The position numbers and the translations under genes are program-made. From positions 3,534,001 to 3,598,000 of the forward strand of contig OZ253586.1 in assembly GCA_965263155.1 (NCBI GenBank): DNA of 64,000 nt, in the 5' to 3' direction. This document shows, one piece after another, positions 1 through 8,357 of this stretch (positions are counted from its first letter, which is position 1; each line of letters begins with the position of its first letter). This DNA is from JAAXIE01 sp965263155 (GTDB lineage: Bacteria > Chloroflexota > Dehalococcoidia > Lucifugimonadales > JAAXIE01). The notes beneath the pieces were generated by a model, which worked only from the letters and a program-made list of their open reading frames with translations, was not told the DNA's origin and did no database searches.

Positions 1-1039
1 CTGGATCCAGCGCCCGCACGCGGGATTCCAGCCCAGACAGCTCGGCCCGACCGAGTAGGAGACGCTGGTTGAGAGCGTCCCAAGCGTCTTGCGTCAGGTC
101 GTCAACGCTGCGACGCCACAGGTTCACGTCCGGCCCCGAGCGTCCGATACGTTGCATCAGCGTTGCCACCCCTTGGCGCTGCTGGTGGAGTTGGCGGGAG
201 AGGGCGGTCCACGCCGATTCCCTGAGGTATGCCACCTGAGCGCCGATGGACACCAAATTGGGCACTGCCATCTCCGCGGCCGCTGTGGGCGTCGGCGCCC
301 GAACATCGGCTACCAAGTCAGCTATGGTAACGTCCCGTTCGTGGCCGACCCCGCTGATCACAGGGATAGCGCTGGCATGAATGGCCCGCGCTACGACCTC
401 CTCATTGAAGGGCCACAACTCTTCGAGAGATCCCCCGCCACGGGCGACGATGATCACATCAGCGCGGCCGTCGTCGTTCAAGGCACGCAGGGCGGCCACT
501 GTGCCACCAGCCGCTCCATCGCCCTGAACCATGGTGGGGGCCAGGAGCAGTTCCACCAGAGGGTAGTGGCTCTGAACGATTTTGCGAATGTCCTGCAGGG
601 CAGCCCCTGTGGATGACGTCACTACACCCAATACCTTGGGGAAGGGTGGCAGTGGTCTCTTGCGCGACTCCTCGAACAAGCCCTCGCCCTGCAGTTTGAC
701 TTTGAGACGCTCCAACTCCAGGTAGAGCGGGCCAGTGCCTTCAGGCATCACAGCGTCGCTGATGACGCTGACCTCGCCCCGCGCCTCATAGAAGTTGACG
801 CGGGCATGGGCCACCACTAGAGCACCGTTGGCAAGGAGCCGGCTGCCCGTGTTGCTGTTGCGGAACATGACGCAACGCAGTTGGGCAGTGGAGTCTTTCA
901 GAGTGAAGTAGACGTGTCCTGCTTGAGAGGTGGTCAGGTTGGACACCTCACCAGCTACCCACAAGTCGTTGAGCTGCTGGTCGGCTTCCAGCAGCTCCCG
1001 CAGGTAGCGGGCTACCTGGGCGACGGAATAGATTGGCAC
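1..1039 (-). CDS. xseA: Exodeoxyribonuclease VII large subunit (3' end outside window)
   Basis: Large subunit of the exonuclease that degrades single-stranded DNA to oligonucleotides, together with XseB. About 346 codons are visible against roughly 400-450 for the family, so the C-terminal coiled-coil end lies beyond the left edge. The N-terminal OB-fold shows VAGEVSN, GHVYFTLKD and LRCVMFR. The core shows LGVVTSSTGAAL, VARGGGSLEELW and VGHERDVTIADLVAD, all diagnostic of XseA. The GTG start follows the efp stop codon directly and in the same frame; the preceding TAG rules out an earlier start. It is the last visible gene of the leftward efp-xseA run. Identification is firm; only the 3' end is unseen. 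Confidence 0.95.
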   Translation of the reverse strand, partial: MPIYSVAQVARYLRELLEADQQLNDLWVAGEVSNLTTSQAGHVYFTLKDSTAQLRCVMFRNSNTGSRLLANGALVVAHARVNFYEARGEVSVISDAVMPEGTGPLYLELERLKVKLQGEGLFEESRKRPLPPFPKVLGVVTSSTGAALQDIRKIVQSHYPLVELLLAPTMVQGDGAAGGTVAALRALNDDGRADVIIVARGGGSLEELWPFNEEVVARAIHASAIPVISGVGHERDVTIADLVADVRAPTPTAAAEMAVPNLVSIGAQVAYLRESAWTALSRQLHQQRQGVATLMQRIGRSGPDVNLWRRSVDDLTQDAWDALNQRLLLGRAELSGLESRVRALDP

Positions 1040-1609
1040 CTAGCTAACTCGCTCGGTGTAATCCCCGCTGCGTGTGTCGACCCGCACCACCTGTCCGATT
1101 TCCACGAACATGGGCACTTGGACGGTGATGCCCGTCTCTAGGACGGCGGGCTTGTTGCCACCTTGAGCCGTATCCCCCCTAAAACCGGGGGGCGTCTCTG
1201 AGACCTGCAAGTCGACGAAGGTGGGAACCTTGATGTTGAGCACCTCGTTACGAAAGAAAACGACCTCCACATGGTCGTTCTCTTTGAGGTACTGTAACGA
1301 GTCACCCAGCTGCTCCTTGCTCAAGGGATACTGGTCGTAGGTCTCCAAGTCCATGAAGTGATACATATGACCATCGGTGAACAGGTACTGGGCCTCGTGA
1401 GGCTGCACATCGGCCAAGGGGAACTCGGTGTCATAACGCTGGTACACGCGCTCCAGCACATGGCCATCCTTGAGGTTCTTGAGCCTCAGGCGGGTCACAG
1501 GGGCCCGCTGCTGCATCTTATGCCGCTCGTAGTCGACCACCTCAAAGGGCTGGCCATCCACCTCAATCATGGTTCCCTTGCGTAACTCTCCAAAGCCGAT
1601 GGTTGTCAT
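1040..1609 (-). CDS. efp: Translation elongation factor P
   Basis: EF-P enters the ribosomal E site and relieves stalling at polyproline stretches. The 189 aa cover the full family length (about 185-190). The KOW-like N-terminal domain is followed by two OB domains, with the C-terminal signature GFRGDTAQGGNKPA and the end VRVDTRSGDYTERVS. The domain I loop, PGKG in E. coli with Lys34 as the modified residue, here reads MQQR at residues 32-35, so residue 34 is Gln. The numbering matches E. coli without gaps. The gene lies 30 bp downstream of the Xaa-Pro peptidase gene and directly before xseA, the usual pepP-efp neighbourhood. Family assignment is certain; the altered loop is discussed as a finding. 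Confidence 0.97.
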   Translation of the reverse strand: MTTIGFGELRKGTMIEVDGQPFEVVDYERHKMQQRAPVTRLRLKNLKDGHVLERVYQRYDTEFPLADVQPHEAQYLFTDGHMYHFMDLETYDQYPLSKEQLGDSLQYLKENDHVEVVFFRNEVLNIKVPTFVDLQVSETPPGFRGDTAQGGNKPAVLETGITVQVPMFVEIGQVVRVDTRSGDYTERVS

Positions 1610-1639
1610 ACCAGCCTCCTCTACTTCTGGGGCCTGCGC

Positions 1640-2707
1640 CTACTTTTTCGACCCACTCAACACGCGGGCACCTGATGCCTCCAACACCACGTCGTCCTCG
1701 ATGCGCACACCGCCCCAGCCGGTGAGATAAATGCCGGGCTCGACGGTAAACACCATACCTTCTTCCAAGATGTTATCGGCGTTGGGGCCTACCCTAGGGT
1801 ATTCATGCACTGCAAGCCCATAGCCATGACCGAGGCTATGTCCGAAGTTGTCGCCATAGCCCGCTTCGGCAATCACAGTCCGGGAAAGCTCGTCGCAGTC
1901 GCCACCAGTCATACCAGGCTTCACGGTGTTGATGGCCGTCAACTGGGAGCCGAGAACGATGTCGTACACGCGGCGGAACATCTCATCGGGCTCACCCACG
2001 CAGATGGTGCGGGTTATGTCGCTGCAGTAGCCGTCGACTTTGGCCCCCATGTCAATGACGATGGGCTCGCCGGTCTGAATGGGTCGGTCGGAAGGGTGAT
2101 GGTGGGGCATAGCGCCGTTGGGGCCAGCGGCGACGATGGTGTCGAAGCTGGGCCCCTCAGCCCCCAGTTCGCGCATGGCCACTTCCAAACGCCATGCGAC
2201 TTCCTTTTCGGTCATGCCTTCGGTGATGATCGCACAAACGCTTTCCATGGCTTGGTCGGCCACGTCGACGGCCTTCTGAAGCGCGTCCAGCTCCTCGGCG
2301 TCCTTGAACACTCGCAATTGCTCGGCGATGCCGCTAGTGGCCACCAAGGCGGGCTTGCTGCCTTCGAGTTGCTTGGCCAAAGCGTCGGAGAGGGCTTGGT
2401 AGGACTGCACCGTCATGTGGTGGCTCTCGAAGCCCAAGCGAGACGCACCGGTTTCCTTGATCTTGTCGCCCAACCAAGACCAGTCGCCACTGATGCGCAC
2501 GATTTGGAAGTCGGGGGCTTGGCCCGCCGCCTGCTCGGTATAGCGGAAGTCGGTCCCCAGCACTGCCTGCTGCCCGGAGATGAACAGGTAGCCGGCGGAG
2601 CCGGTGAACCCGGACATGTATCTCCGGTTCTCCGGCATGGAAATCAGAAGGGCGTCCACGCCTTTCTGGGGCAGAAGGCCCCGCAGCTTGTCCACTCTCG
2701 TGCTCAT
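1640..2707 (-). CDS. Xaa-Pro aminopeptidase (peptidase family M24B)
   Basis: Cytoplasmic metallopeptidase that removes N-terminal residues preceding proline. The 355 aa hold an N-terminal creatinase-like domain and a C-terminal pita-bread domain. Metal ligands are recognisable: the two Asp in VDGYCSDITRT, His in GHSLGHGYGLAVHEYPRVG, Glu in FTVEPGIYL and Glu in GGVRIEDD. The reading frame stays open 44 codons further upstream, but the ATG at 2707 is chosen because it follows GAGGAAGGAAG and matches family N-termini. Upstream lie a 22-bp tandem array and a paired-heptamer site that may regulate it. The neighbouring efp supports the usual pepP-efp pairing. Prolidase-type activity (dipeptides only) cannot be excluded. 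Confidence 0.92.
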   Translation of the reverse strand: MSTRVDKLRGLLPQKGVDALLISMPENRRYMSGFTGSAGYLFISGQQAVLGTDFRYTEQAAGQAPDFQIVRISGDWSWLGDKIKETGASRLGFESHHMTVQSYQALSDALAKQLEGSKPALVATSGIAEQLRVFKDAEELDALQKAVDVADQAMESVCAIITEGMTEKEVAWRLEVAMRELGAEGPSFDTIVAAGPNGAMPHHHPSDRPIQTGEPIVIDMGAKVDGYCSDITRTICVGEPDEMFRRVYDIVLGSQLTAINTVKPGMTGGDCDELSRTVIAEAGYGDNFGHSLGHGYGLAVHEYPRVGPNADNILEEGMVFTVEPGIYLTGWGGVRIEDDVVLEASGARVLSGSKK

Positions 2708-2803
2708 GCTATCTTGCTTCCTTCCTCGTGAATGTCCTCTCCGAATTCGGTCCGGGCCGAAGATTCCCGCCTGCGGAGACCTGGGCATAATTGTCAAACT
2801 TGC

Positions 2804-2957
2804 CATTCCGGGTGCTAACCATGCCATTCCGAGAGCCAAACATACTAATCCCAGTGCATAACAATGTTATTCCAAGCGCATACCGTTATAATTGCAAGTG
2901 CACAACAACGTTACTCCAAGTGCATACCCTTGGTATTCCAGTGCAACCAAGAATCCA
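2804..2957. repeat. Degenerate tandem array with exact 22-bp period
   Basis: The motif ATTCC (or AATCC, ATTGC, ACTCC) starts at 2804, 2826, 2847, 2869, 2891, 2913 and 2935, a step of 21 or 22 bp each time. Units drift around a core resembling TCCAAGTGCATAAC. The array lies between aroQ and the Xaa-Pro peptidase gene, 97-250 bp upstream of the peptidase start. The period is not a multiple of three, so it is not a coding repeat. Two helical turns per unit suggests a protein-binding array. Function is unknown. Confidence 0.8.
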
Positions 2958-2966
2958 AGGCCCATC

Positions 2967-2994
2967 GTAGCTGGCGCAAATTGGTTTGTATCTG
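2967..2994 (-). promoter_or_regulatory. Paired-heptamer site upstream of the Xaa-Pro peptidase gene
   Basis: On the plus strand it reads GTAGCTG (2967-2973), 14 bases, GTATCTG (2988-2994). In the direction of the downstream leftward gene it reads CAGATAC-N14-CAGCTAC. The same arrangement recurs at 17997-18046, 18264-18291, 18332-18381, 24278-24305 and 34934-34961. It lies 260-287 bp upstream of the peptidase start and next to the 22-bp array. Regulatory function is inferred from recurrence, spacing and orientation only. Confidence 0.6.
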
Positions 2995-3052
2995 ATTTCA
3001 TTCCCATGCGTCCATTGTTTTGAGCCTTGGATGTCACACGTTCACCAGTTGG

Positions 3053-3493
3053 CTAGTCTTCCTGGTCTATGGCAGCGAGCAGGTCGAGGGCGGCCAAGTA
3101 GCCGCGCCAGCCCAACCCGCTGATTTGGCCCCGGGCTACGGGAGCAATTACTGAGTGGCTGCGGAAGTCCTCCCGGGCATAGATGTTGCTGATGTGAACC
3201 TCAATCACCGGCACGCTAGCATCAGCTAAGGCATCGCGCAACGCGTAGCCGTAGTGGGTCAGCGCACCGGGATTGATGATTATTCCACGGCTCCGCTCCC
3301 AATTGTCTTGTATGAAGTCTATTATTGCGCCTTCGCTGTTGGATTGGAAGCTCCCAAGGTCATGCCCAAGGCTGGTCGCCCGCTCAGTGAGGCGTTGCTC
3401 GATGTCGTGGAGGGTGGTTGCGCCATAGAATCCGGGGTCGCGTCGGCCCAGAAAGTTAAGGTTTGGGCCGTTAATCAGCAGGAAGCGGGACAT
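3053..3493 (-). CDS. aroQ: 3-dehydroquinate dehydratase, type II
   Basis: Catalyses the third step of the shikimate pathway, dehydration of 3-dehydroquinate, as a cytoplasmic dodecamer. At 146 aa it has the normal length. The start MSRFLLINGPNLNFLG carries the NGPNLN signature. The catalytic Tyr lies in DPGFYGATTL, NPGALTHYGYALRDAL contains the substrate-binding segment, and VEVHISNIYARE carries the catalytic His. The gene begins 3 bp after the recombinase stop codon, so it is probably co-transcribed with the topA/recombinase cluster. About 345 bp of repeat-bearing DNA separates it from the peptidase downstream. Confidence 0.96.
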   Translation of the reverse strand: MSRFLLINGPNLNFLGRRDPGFYGATTLHDIEQRLTERATSLGHDLGSFQSNSEGAIIDFIQDNWERSRGIIINPGALTHYGYALRDALADASVPVIEVHISNIYAREDFRSHSVIAPVARGQISGLGWRGYLAALDLLAAIDQED

Positions 3494-3496
3494 GAG

Positions 3497-4552
3497 TCAG
3501 CCTTGCCGCGCGCGGGGGTGGGATGCCATGTAGACTTGGCGCGCTTGCTTCTGGGTCACATGAGTGTATATCTCGGTGGTCGTGGGCGAAGCATGACCCA
3601 GAAGCTCCTGCACCACACGTATATCGGCCCCTCCATCCATCAAGTGGGTGGCAAATGTGTGGCGCAGGGTGTGGGGATGCACACCCGGCCGGGTCGCGGC
3701 CCGTGCCGCGCTGGTGGAGACGATCTTCTCAATACTGCGCCGCGAGAGACGCGCCCCGTACCGGTTCAACAGCAACGGGTCCTCCCCGTAAGGCAGCGGC
3801 TCGCGGGCTTCGGACAGCAATTGCGGCCTAGCCCAATCCAAGTAGTCCGCAATGGCTTGGGCTGCAGGACGGCCCACGATGACGATCCGTTCTTTGGAAC
3901 CCTTGCCAATCACTCTGATTTCGCGGGTGTTGGCATCGAAGCTGGCCACATCCAGCGCAGCAAGCTCTGAGAGGCGGAGGCCGCAGGAGTAGAGCAGTTC
4001 CAGTATCACCGCGTCCCTTGCGCCTTGGGCCTCGCCGCGGTCGGGGGTGTCCACTAACCGGAAGGCTTCGTCCTTGCCTAGGAAGACGGGCAGCAGTTTG
4101 TCCACCTTCACCTGCAGGGAGCGCCCGTTGGGTATGGGGTTGGCCGGCACCTCACCGGTCTGGACTAAGTACCGGTAGAAAGCCCGCAATACCACCAGCT
4201 TGCGGGCCACGCTGATGCGGGCGTAGCCGCTTTTCCCACGACCTTTGCCCTTGGCTGCGGTCGAGAGCCACGCCAAATAGCGACGCACTTCCTGGCGTCC
4301 TATCTTGGCGGGCTCCAAGCTCTCATTATCGAGAAACTGGAAGAAGGGGACGAGGTCGGTAGTATAAATCCTGACCGTGTTGGGGGAACTACCACGGCGA
4401 CCAGTGAGGTAGAGGGCAAACCGGTCCAGCATCTGCTTCCAGCGAGAATCAGCTTCCGCGGGACACAAGCCTTCTTCTGCGGATGCGTGGTGGGTTGATG
4501 TCTCATCGGAGTTCCGGGCGTCGCTTTCCAGAGCAGGGATGGTCATCGGCAA
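3497..4552 (-). CDS. Tyrosine recombinase, XerC/XerD type
   Basis: Site-specific recombinase expected to resolve chromosome dimers at dif. The 351 aa consist of a SAM-like N-terminal core-binding domain (TPNTVRIYTTDL-like segment) and a C-terminal catalytic domain. The R-K-H-R-H-Y set is visible: Arg in SCGLRLSEL, Lys in IGKGSKERI, HTLRHTFATHL, the second His in LLGHASPTTT, and Tyr in EIYTHVTQKQ. The N-terminus is about 40 residues longer than typical XerD, so translation may begin at a later codon. The gene sits 24 bp after topA and just before aroQ, a housekeeping context that favours chromosomal Xer over a phage integrase. XerC versus XerD cannot be decided here. Confidence 0.9.
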   Translation of the reverse strand: MPMTIPALESDARNSDETSTHHASAEEGLCPAEADSRWKQMLDRFALYLTGRRGSSPNTVRIYTTDLVPFFQFLDNESLEPAKIGRQEVRRYLAWLSTAAKGKGRGKSGYARISVARKLVVLRAFYRYLVQTGEVPANPIPNGRSLQVKVDKLLPVFLGKDEAFRLVDTPDRGEAQGARDAVILELLYSCGLRLSELAALDVASFDANTREIRVIGKGSKERIVIVGRPAAQAIADYLDWARPQLLSEAREPLPYGEDPLLLNRYGARLSRRSIEKIVSTSAARAATRPGVHPHTLRHTFATHLMDGGADIRVVQELLGHASPTTTEIYTHVTQKQARQVYMASHPRARQG

Positions 4553-4576
4553 CGGGCGGGGACGGGACCGATCAGG

Positions 4577-6991
4577 CTAAGTTTCTGCGCCCACCAGTTC
4601 AGTCTCCTTCTCCCTCTTTTCCACCTTCTTGCGCCCGCGACACTCAGGGTAACCGCTGCAGGCCAGCCACGGCCCGAAGCGGCCGCGCTTCCGCAACATG
4701 GGGCGACCACAATCGTCACACGCCTCATCGGTCTCTTGCCCCGAAGGTTCGCCGGGCATCTTCTTGATGTTACGGCACTTGGGAAATCCAGTACACGCCA
4801 TGAACTTGCCGTATTTGCCCATCTTTATGGCCATGGGCTTGGCACACTTCTGGCATACCTCGTCGGTAAGCTCGTCCGGCTCCTTCTTTTCCAGGGGACG
4901 TCGGTTCTTGCAGGTGGGGTAGCCAGTGCAGGCCATGAATCTTCCGTACCGGCCCGTCTTTATGACCATCTGCTGGCCACACTGGTCGCAGACCTCCTCT
5001 GTCGGCTCAGGGGCGGCCTTCTCTTCCAGCGGGCGCCGATTCTTGCATTCGGGATAGCCGCTGCAGGCCATGAACCGTCCGAAGCGTCCAGTCTTGATGA
5101 CCATGCCACGGCCGCACTGCTCGCAGGTCTCCTCGGTGGGCTCTTCCACCTTCACCCTGGGCATCTCCTCGTTGGCGTGGTCCAGAGAACCCTTGAAGGG
5201 CTCGTAGAACTCGCGCAGCACGGGCACCCAGTCCTTCTCGCCTCGCGCCACCTCGTCCAACCCGTCTTCCATGCGGGCAGTGAAGTTGACGTCCATTATG
5301 TCGGTGAAATACTCATTGAGCAGCTGGCACACCGTGGTACCCAAAGCGGTGGGGCTAAGTCGACCACTGTCGCGAGCTACATAGTTGCGCTCCTGCAGAG
5401 TGGAAACGATGGGGGCGTAGGTGCTGGGACGGCCGATGCCCCGCTCCTCCAACGCTTTGACCAGCGACGCCTCGGTGTAACAGGCAGGCGGCTGGGTGAA
5501 GTGCTGCTTGGAGTCCAGCTTGAGGCAACTGAGGTCCATGCCTTGGGCCAGTAGGGGCAGGGCGTCCTTCTTCTTCTCCTCATCGCCGTCGTCCACGTCC
5601 TCCATGTACAACGTGCGAAATCCGGGGAACTTGAGCACCGTGCCGGTGGCACGGAACAGGTAGGTCTTGGCGCCATCCTTGCTGCCGTCCTTACCTCCAT
5701 CTTTGCAGATGGCGTCGATGTCGGCAGTGGTGTTGTCGGAGATGGCTTCGGCCATCTGGCTGGCCACCATCCTCGACCAGATGACTTGGTACAGTCTGAA
5801 CTGGTCGCGGTTGAGGTGGGACCGCAGGCTGTCCGGATCGCGGGATACAGAGGTGGGGCGTATGGCTTCGTGGGCTTCTTGGGCTCCCTTCACCTTGCCC
5901 CGGAAAGTCCGCGCCTTGGCGGGTAGATAGTCCTTGCCGTAACGCCCGCCGATGTAGTCCCGGGTCTCGGCTAGGGCCGAGGCTGCTACGTTAGTGGAGT
6001 CGGTCCGCATATAGGTGATGAGGCCTACAGGACCCTCGCTCCCTAGGGTCACTCCTTCGTAGAGTTGCTGGGCGAGGGACATGGTCCGTTTGGCCCCCAA
6101 ACGCAACTTACGCCATGCCTCTTGCTGCAGGGTGCTGGTAATGAAAGGAGGCGCGGGCGACTGCTTGGTCTCCCGGGTACGCACCTCCGACACCTTGTAG
6201 CCGGCCCCCTTCAGGCTGCCTTCGATCTCTTTGGCGTCAGCCTCTTTGCCAATGGTGAGCTTTTTCTTCTGTCCCTTGACTGAGTGCAGGACCGCGTCGA
6301 ACGGTCCCTCTTCCTTGCCCTGAGGGGCCTTACCTGGGTCGGTCTTGAGCAGTTGTGACTCAATTGTCCAAGACTCCACGGGCACGAATGCCTGTATTTC
6401 CTGATCACGGTCGACGACGAGGCGAAGGGCTACTGACTGCACTCGACCTGCTGACAGGCCTCGTTGCACCCGTTTCGACAGCAGGGGGCTTATCTGGTAT
6501 CCGACGAGCCGGTCGAGAATACGTCGCGCCTGCTGCGCCCCGACTAGATGCATGTCGAGTTCACGCGGGTGGTCGAAGGCCTCTTTCACTGCCGACGGTG
6601 TGATCTCGTGGAAGACTACTCGTTGCAGTGTAGTGGAGCCGTCGTTCCATCCAGCCTCCTCCGCGATGTGCCAGGAGATGGACTCCCCCTCCCGGTCCGG
6701 GTCAGTGGCTAGGTAAATGATTGAAGCCGTACTACCAGCCTTTTTCAGGTCGCTGACGATGGCCTGCTTGCTGTCGGACACGAAGTATTGCGGCTCGAAA
6801 TCTCGCTCAATGTCCACACCCAGCTTCCTCTGGGGCAGGTCCCGCACATGGCCCTGCGAAGCCTTCATGATGTACTCGTCGCCTAGTATCCGGGCAATGG
6901 TGCGCGCCTTGGCTGGCGATTCAACTACTACCAAGCACTTGCCAGCCTTCGCGCGTTTGACAGTCTTGCTTTGTTTGGCTCTACCAGCCAT
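4577..6991 (-). CDS. topA: DNA topoisomerase I
   Basis: Type IA topoisomerase that relaxes negative supercoils. The 804 aa begin with a TOPRIM domain: LVVVESPAKA around residues 20-29 and the acidic ATDPDREGE around residues 95-103. The catalytic Tyr is at about residue 327 in GLITYMRTDS. The C-terminus carries four zinc-ribbon repeats, each with a CxxCG-type pair and a CxGYPxC-type pair; the third reads CQKC. The gene lies between dprA (15 bp upstream) and the Xer-type recombinase, a common bacterial order. All catalytic motifs are intact. Confidence 0.97.
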   Translation of the reverse strand: MAGRAKQSKTVKRAKAGKCLVVVESPAKARTIARILGDEYIMKASQGHVRDLPQRKLGVDIERDFEPQYFVSDSKQAIVSDLKKAGSTASIIYLATDPDREGESISWHIAEEAGWNDGSTTLQRVVFHEITPSAVKEAFDHPRELDMHLVGAQQARRILDRLVGYQISPLLSKRVQRGLSAGRVQSVALRLVVDRDQEIQAFVPVESWTIESQLLKTDPGKAPQGKEEGPFDAVLHSVKGQKKKLTIGKEADAKEIEGSLKGAGYKVSEVRTRETKQSPAPPFITSTLQQEAWRKLRLGAKRTMSLAQQLYEGVTLGSEGPVGLITYMRTDSTNVAASALAETRDYIGGRYGKDYLPAKARTFRGKVKGAQEAHEAIRPTSVSRDPDSLRSHLNRDQFRLYQVIWSRMVASQMAEAISDNTTADIDAICKDGGKDGSKDGAKTYLFRATGTVLKFPGFRTLYMEDVDDGDEEKKKDALPLLAQGMDLSCLKLDSKQHFTQPPACYTEASLVKALEERGIGRPSTYAPIVSTLQERNYVARDSGRLSPTALGTTVCQLLNEYFTDIMDVNFTARMEDGLDEVARGEKDWVPVLREFYEPFKGSLDHANEEMPRVKVEEPTEETCEQCGRGMVIKTGRFGRFMACSGYPECKNRRPLEEKAAPEPTEEVCDQCGQQMVIKTGRYGRFMACTGYPTCKNRRPLEKKEPDELTDEVCQKCAKPMAIKMGKYGKFMACTGFPKCRNIKKMPGEPSGQETDEACDDCGRPMLRKRGRFGPWLACSGYPECRGRKKVEKREKETELVGAET

Positions 6992-7006
6992 CTGCTCTAA
7001 GCCCCC

Positions 7007-8089
7007 TTATGCTCGTACATAGTGCATACCGCCAACTTGGCGGACCAGCCCTCTAAGCTCCATCATCGCCAGCGTACTGCTGACTGAGGCAATGGGCAAC
7101 TGGCAACGGCAGCGAATTTCGTCGATGTGCAAAGGTTCCAAGGAGCAATGCTCGAGGATAGACCGCTCATCCCCTTCGGGGAGGTCGAGAATTTCGGACA
7201 GGGGTAACTGTTGCGGAATGGAGGACAGGTTCAATTCCTGCAGCACATCCTCATGGGTAAGTACCAGCTTGGCCCCCTGCTGTATAAGCAGGTTGGTCAT
7301 CTTGCTCTTGGGGGAGAAGATGCTGCCTGGCACACAGAACACCTCACGCCCCTGCTCCAAGGCGTGACTCACCGTGCGAACAGCCCCGCTGCCTTCGCCG
7401 GCCTCGATTACGAGTGTGCCTAGAGTCATACCGCTCATGATTCGGTTGCGCCTCGGGAATTGCTGCGCGCGTGGCTTGACGCCCAGCGGATGCTCCGAAA
7501 CCAAAGCTCCCTGCCGGCTGACAGCCTCAGCCAGGGAGGCATGCTCGGGAGGATAAATGATGTCCAGCCCGCTGGCCAGCACCGCGATGGTGCGCCCGCC
7601 CGCCTTGACCACCTCGTGATGGGCCACGCCATCAATGCCTCTAGCCAGCCCACTCACCACGGTGATGCCGGAGTTTACCAAATCGCGGGCCATGGTGGAG
7701 GCTGCCTGCTTCCCGTAGGGGGTAGCACTGCGGGTCCCCACGATGGCGATGGAACGCCAGTCATCAGAGAGAATCGCTCCCTTTACGTAGAGCACTGGCG
7801 GCGGGTCGTATATCTCCTTAAGGCGGTCGGGGTATTCCTCGTCGCGCCATGTAACTGCCCGTACATTGGCTTGGGCCAGTCGGTCCATCTCCGCATCGGG
7901 CGAGATATTGCCCCGGTTGGCTACGAACTCGCTTACGGCGCGACTGTCCAGCCCCGCTGCTTGGAGAGCGCCCTCCCTAGCACTCCAAGCAGCCTCCAAG
8001 GCACCAAAGTGCCTCTCCAACTGTCGGAAGCGCACGGTCCCCAGATGAGGGATGCGGTTGAAAGCCACCCAATACTTGATGTCAGTCAT
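7007..8089 (-). CDS. dprA: DNA processing protein DprA
   Basis: DprA binds incoming single-stranded DNA and loads RecA during transformation; it is also widely kept in bacteria not known to be competent. The 360 aa show an N-terminal helical region, a central Rossmann fold (VSGLARGIDGVAHH, ASGLDIIYPPEH, FPRRNRIMSG, VIEAGEGSGAVRT) and a C-terminal winged-helix domain near LHIDEIRCRCQLP. Length is normal. It is the first gene of the leftward dprA-topA-recombinase group. The upstream tRNA-Ser gene lies about 100 bp away on the same strand. Catalytic function is not expected; the role is inferred from the family. Confidence 0.96.
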   Translation of the reverse strand: MTDIKYWVAFNRIPHLGTVRFRQLERHFGALEAAWSAREGALQAAGLDSRAVSEFVANRGNISPDAEMDRLAQANVRAVTWRDEEYPDRLKEIYDPPPVLYVKGAILSDDWRSIAIVGTRSATPYGKQAASTMARDLVNSGITVVSGLARGIDGVAHHEVVKAGGRTIAVLASGLDIIYPPEHASLAEAVSRQGALVSEHPLGVKPRAQQFPRRNRIMSGMTLGTLVIEAGEGSGAVRTVSHALEQGREVFCVPGSIFSPKSKMTNLLIQQGAKLVLTHEDVLQELNLSSIPQQLPLSEILDLPEGDERSILEHCSLEPLHIDEIRCRCQLPIASVSSTLAMMELRGLVRQVGGMHYVRA

Positions 8090-8186
8090 AGCGGCAGGGA
8101 TTCTAGCAAAGGGAAGCGGGCAGCACTAGTGGGTAGTGTCTCAGTGTTGCCGGTGTGTCTTCTTTGAGGAAGAAGCGGGAACAAGC

Positions 8187-8278
8187 TGGCGGAGAGGGTG
8201 GGATTCGAACCCACGAGCCCGGTTGCCCGAGCTACGCGCTTTCCAGGCGCGCCTGTTCGGCCACTCCAGCACCTCTCC
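8187..8278 (-). tRNA. tRNA-Ser (GGA)
   Basis: A complete class II tRNA on the minus strand. The acceptor GGAGAGG pairs with CCTCTCC, the T-loop reads GGTTCGAATCC, the variable arm is long, and CCA is encoded at 8187-8189. The anticodon loop is CTGGAAA between CGCGC and GCGCG, giving anticodon GGA, which reads UCC and UCU. Its acceptor and T arms are the same as those of the second tRNA-Ser at 9291-9378. Confidence 0.97.
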
Positions 8279-8357
8279 GAGGAACGACGAAAAGCAATCA
8301 TATCGGCCCAAGTGCACCTCGTCCAGACCTCGGACCGGATTAGCCGGTTGGCCGGAC

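Noticed and set aside
8130..8345. Short plus-strand frames reading GGIRTHEP-like peptides near the tRNA genes
   Set aside because: These are the well-known artefact of translating tRNA-Ser genes in the antisense direction.
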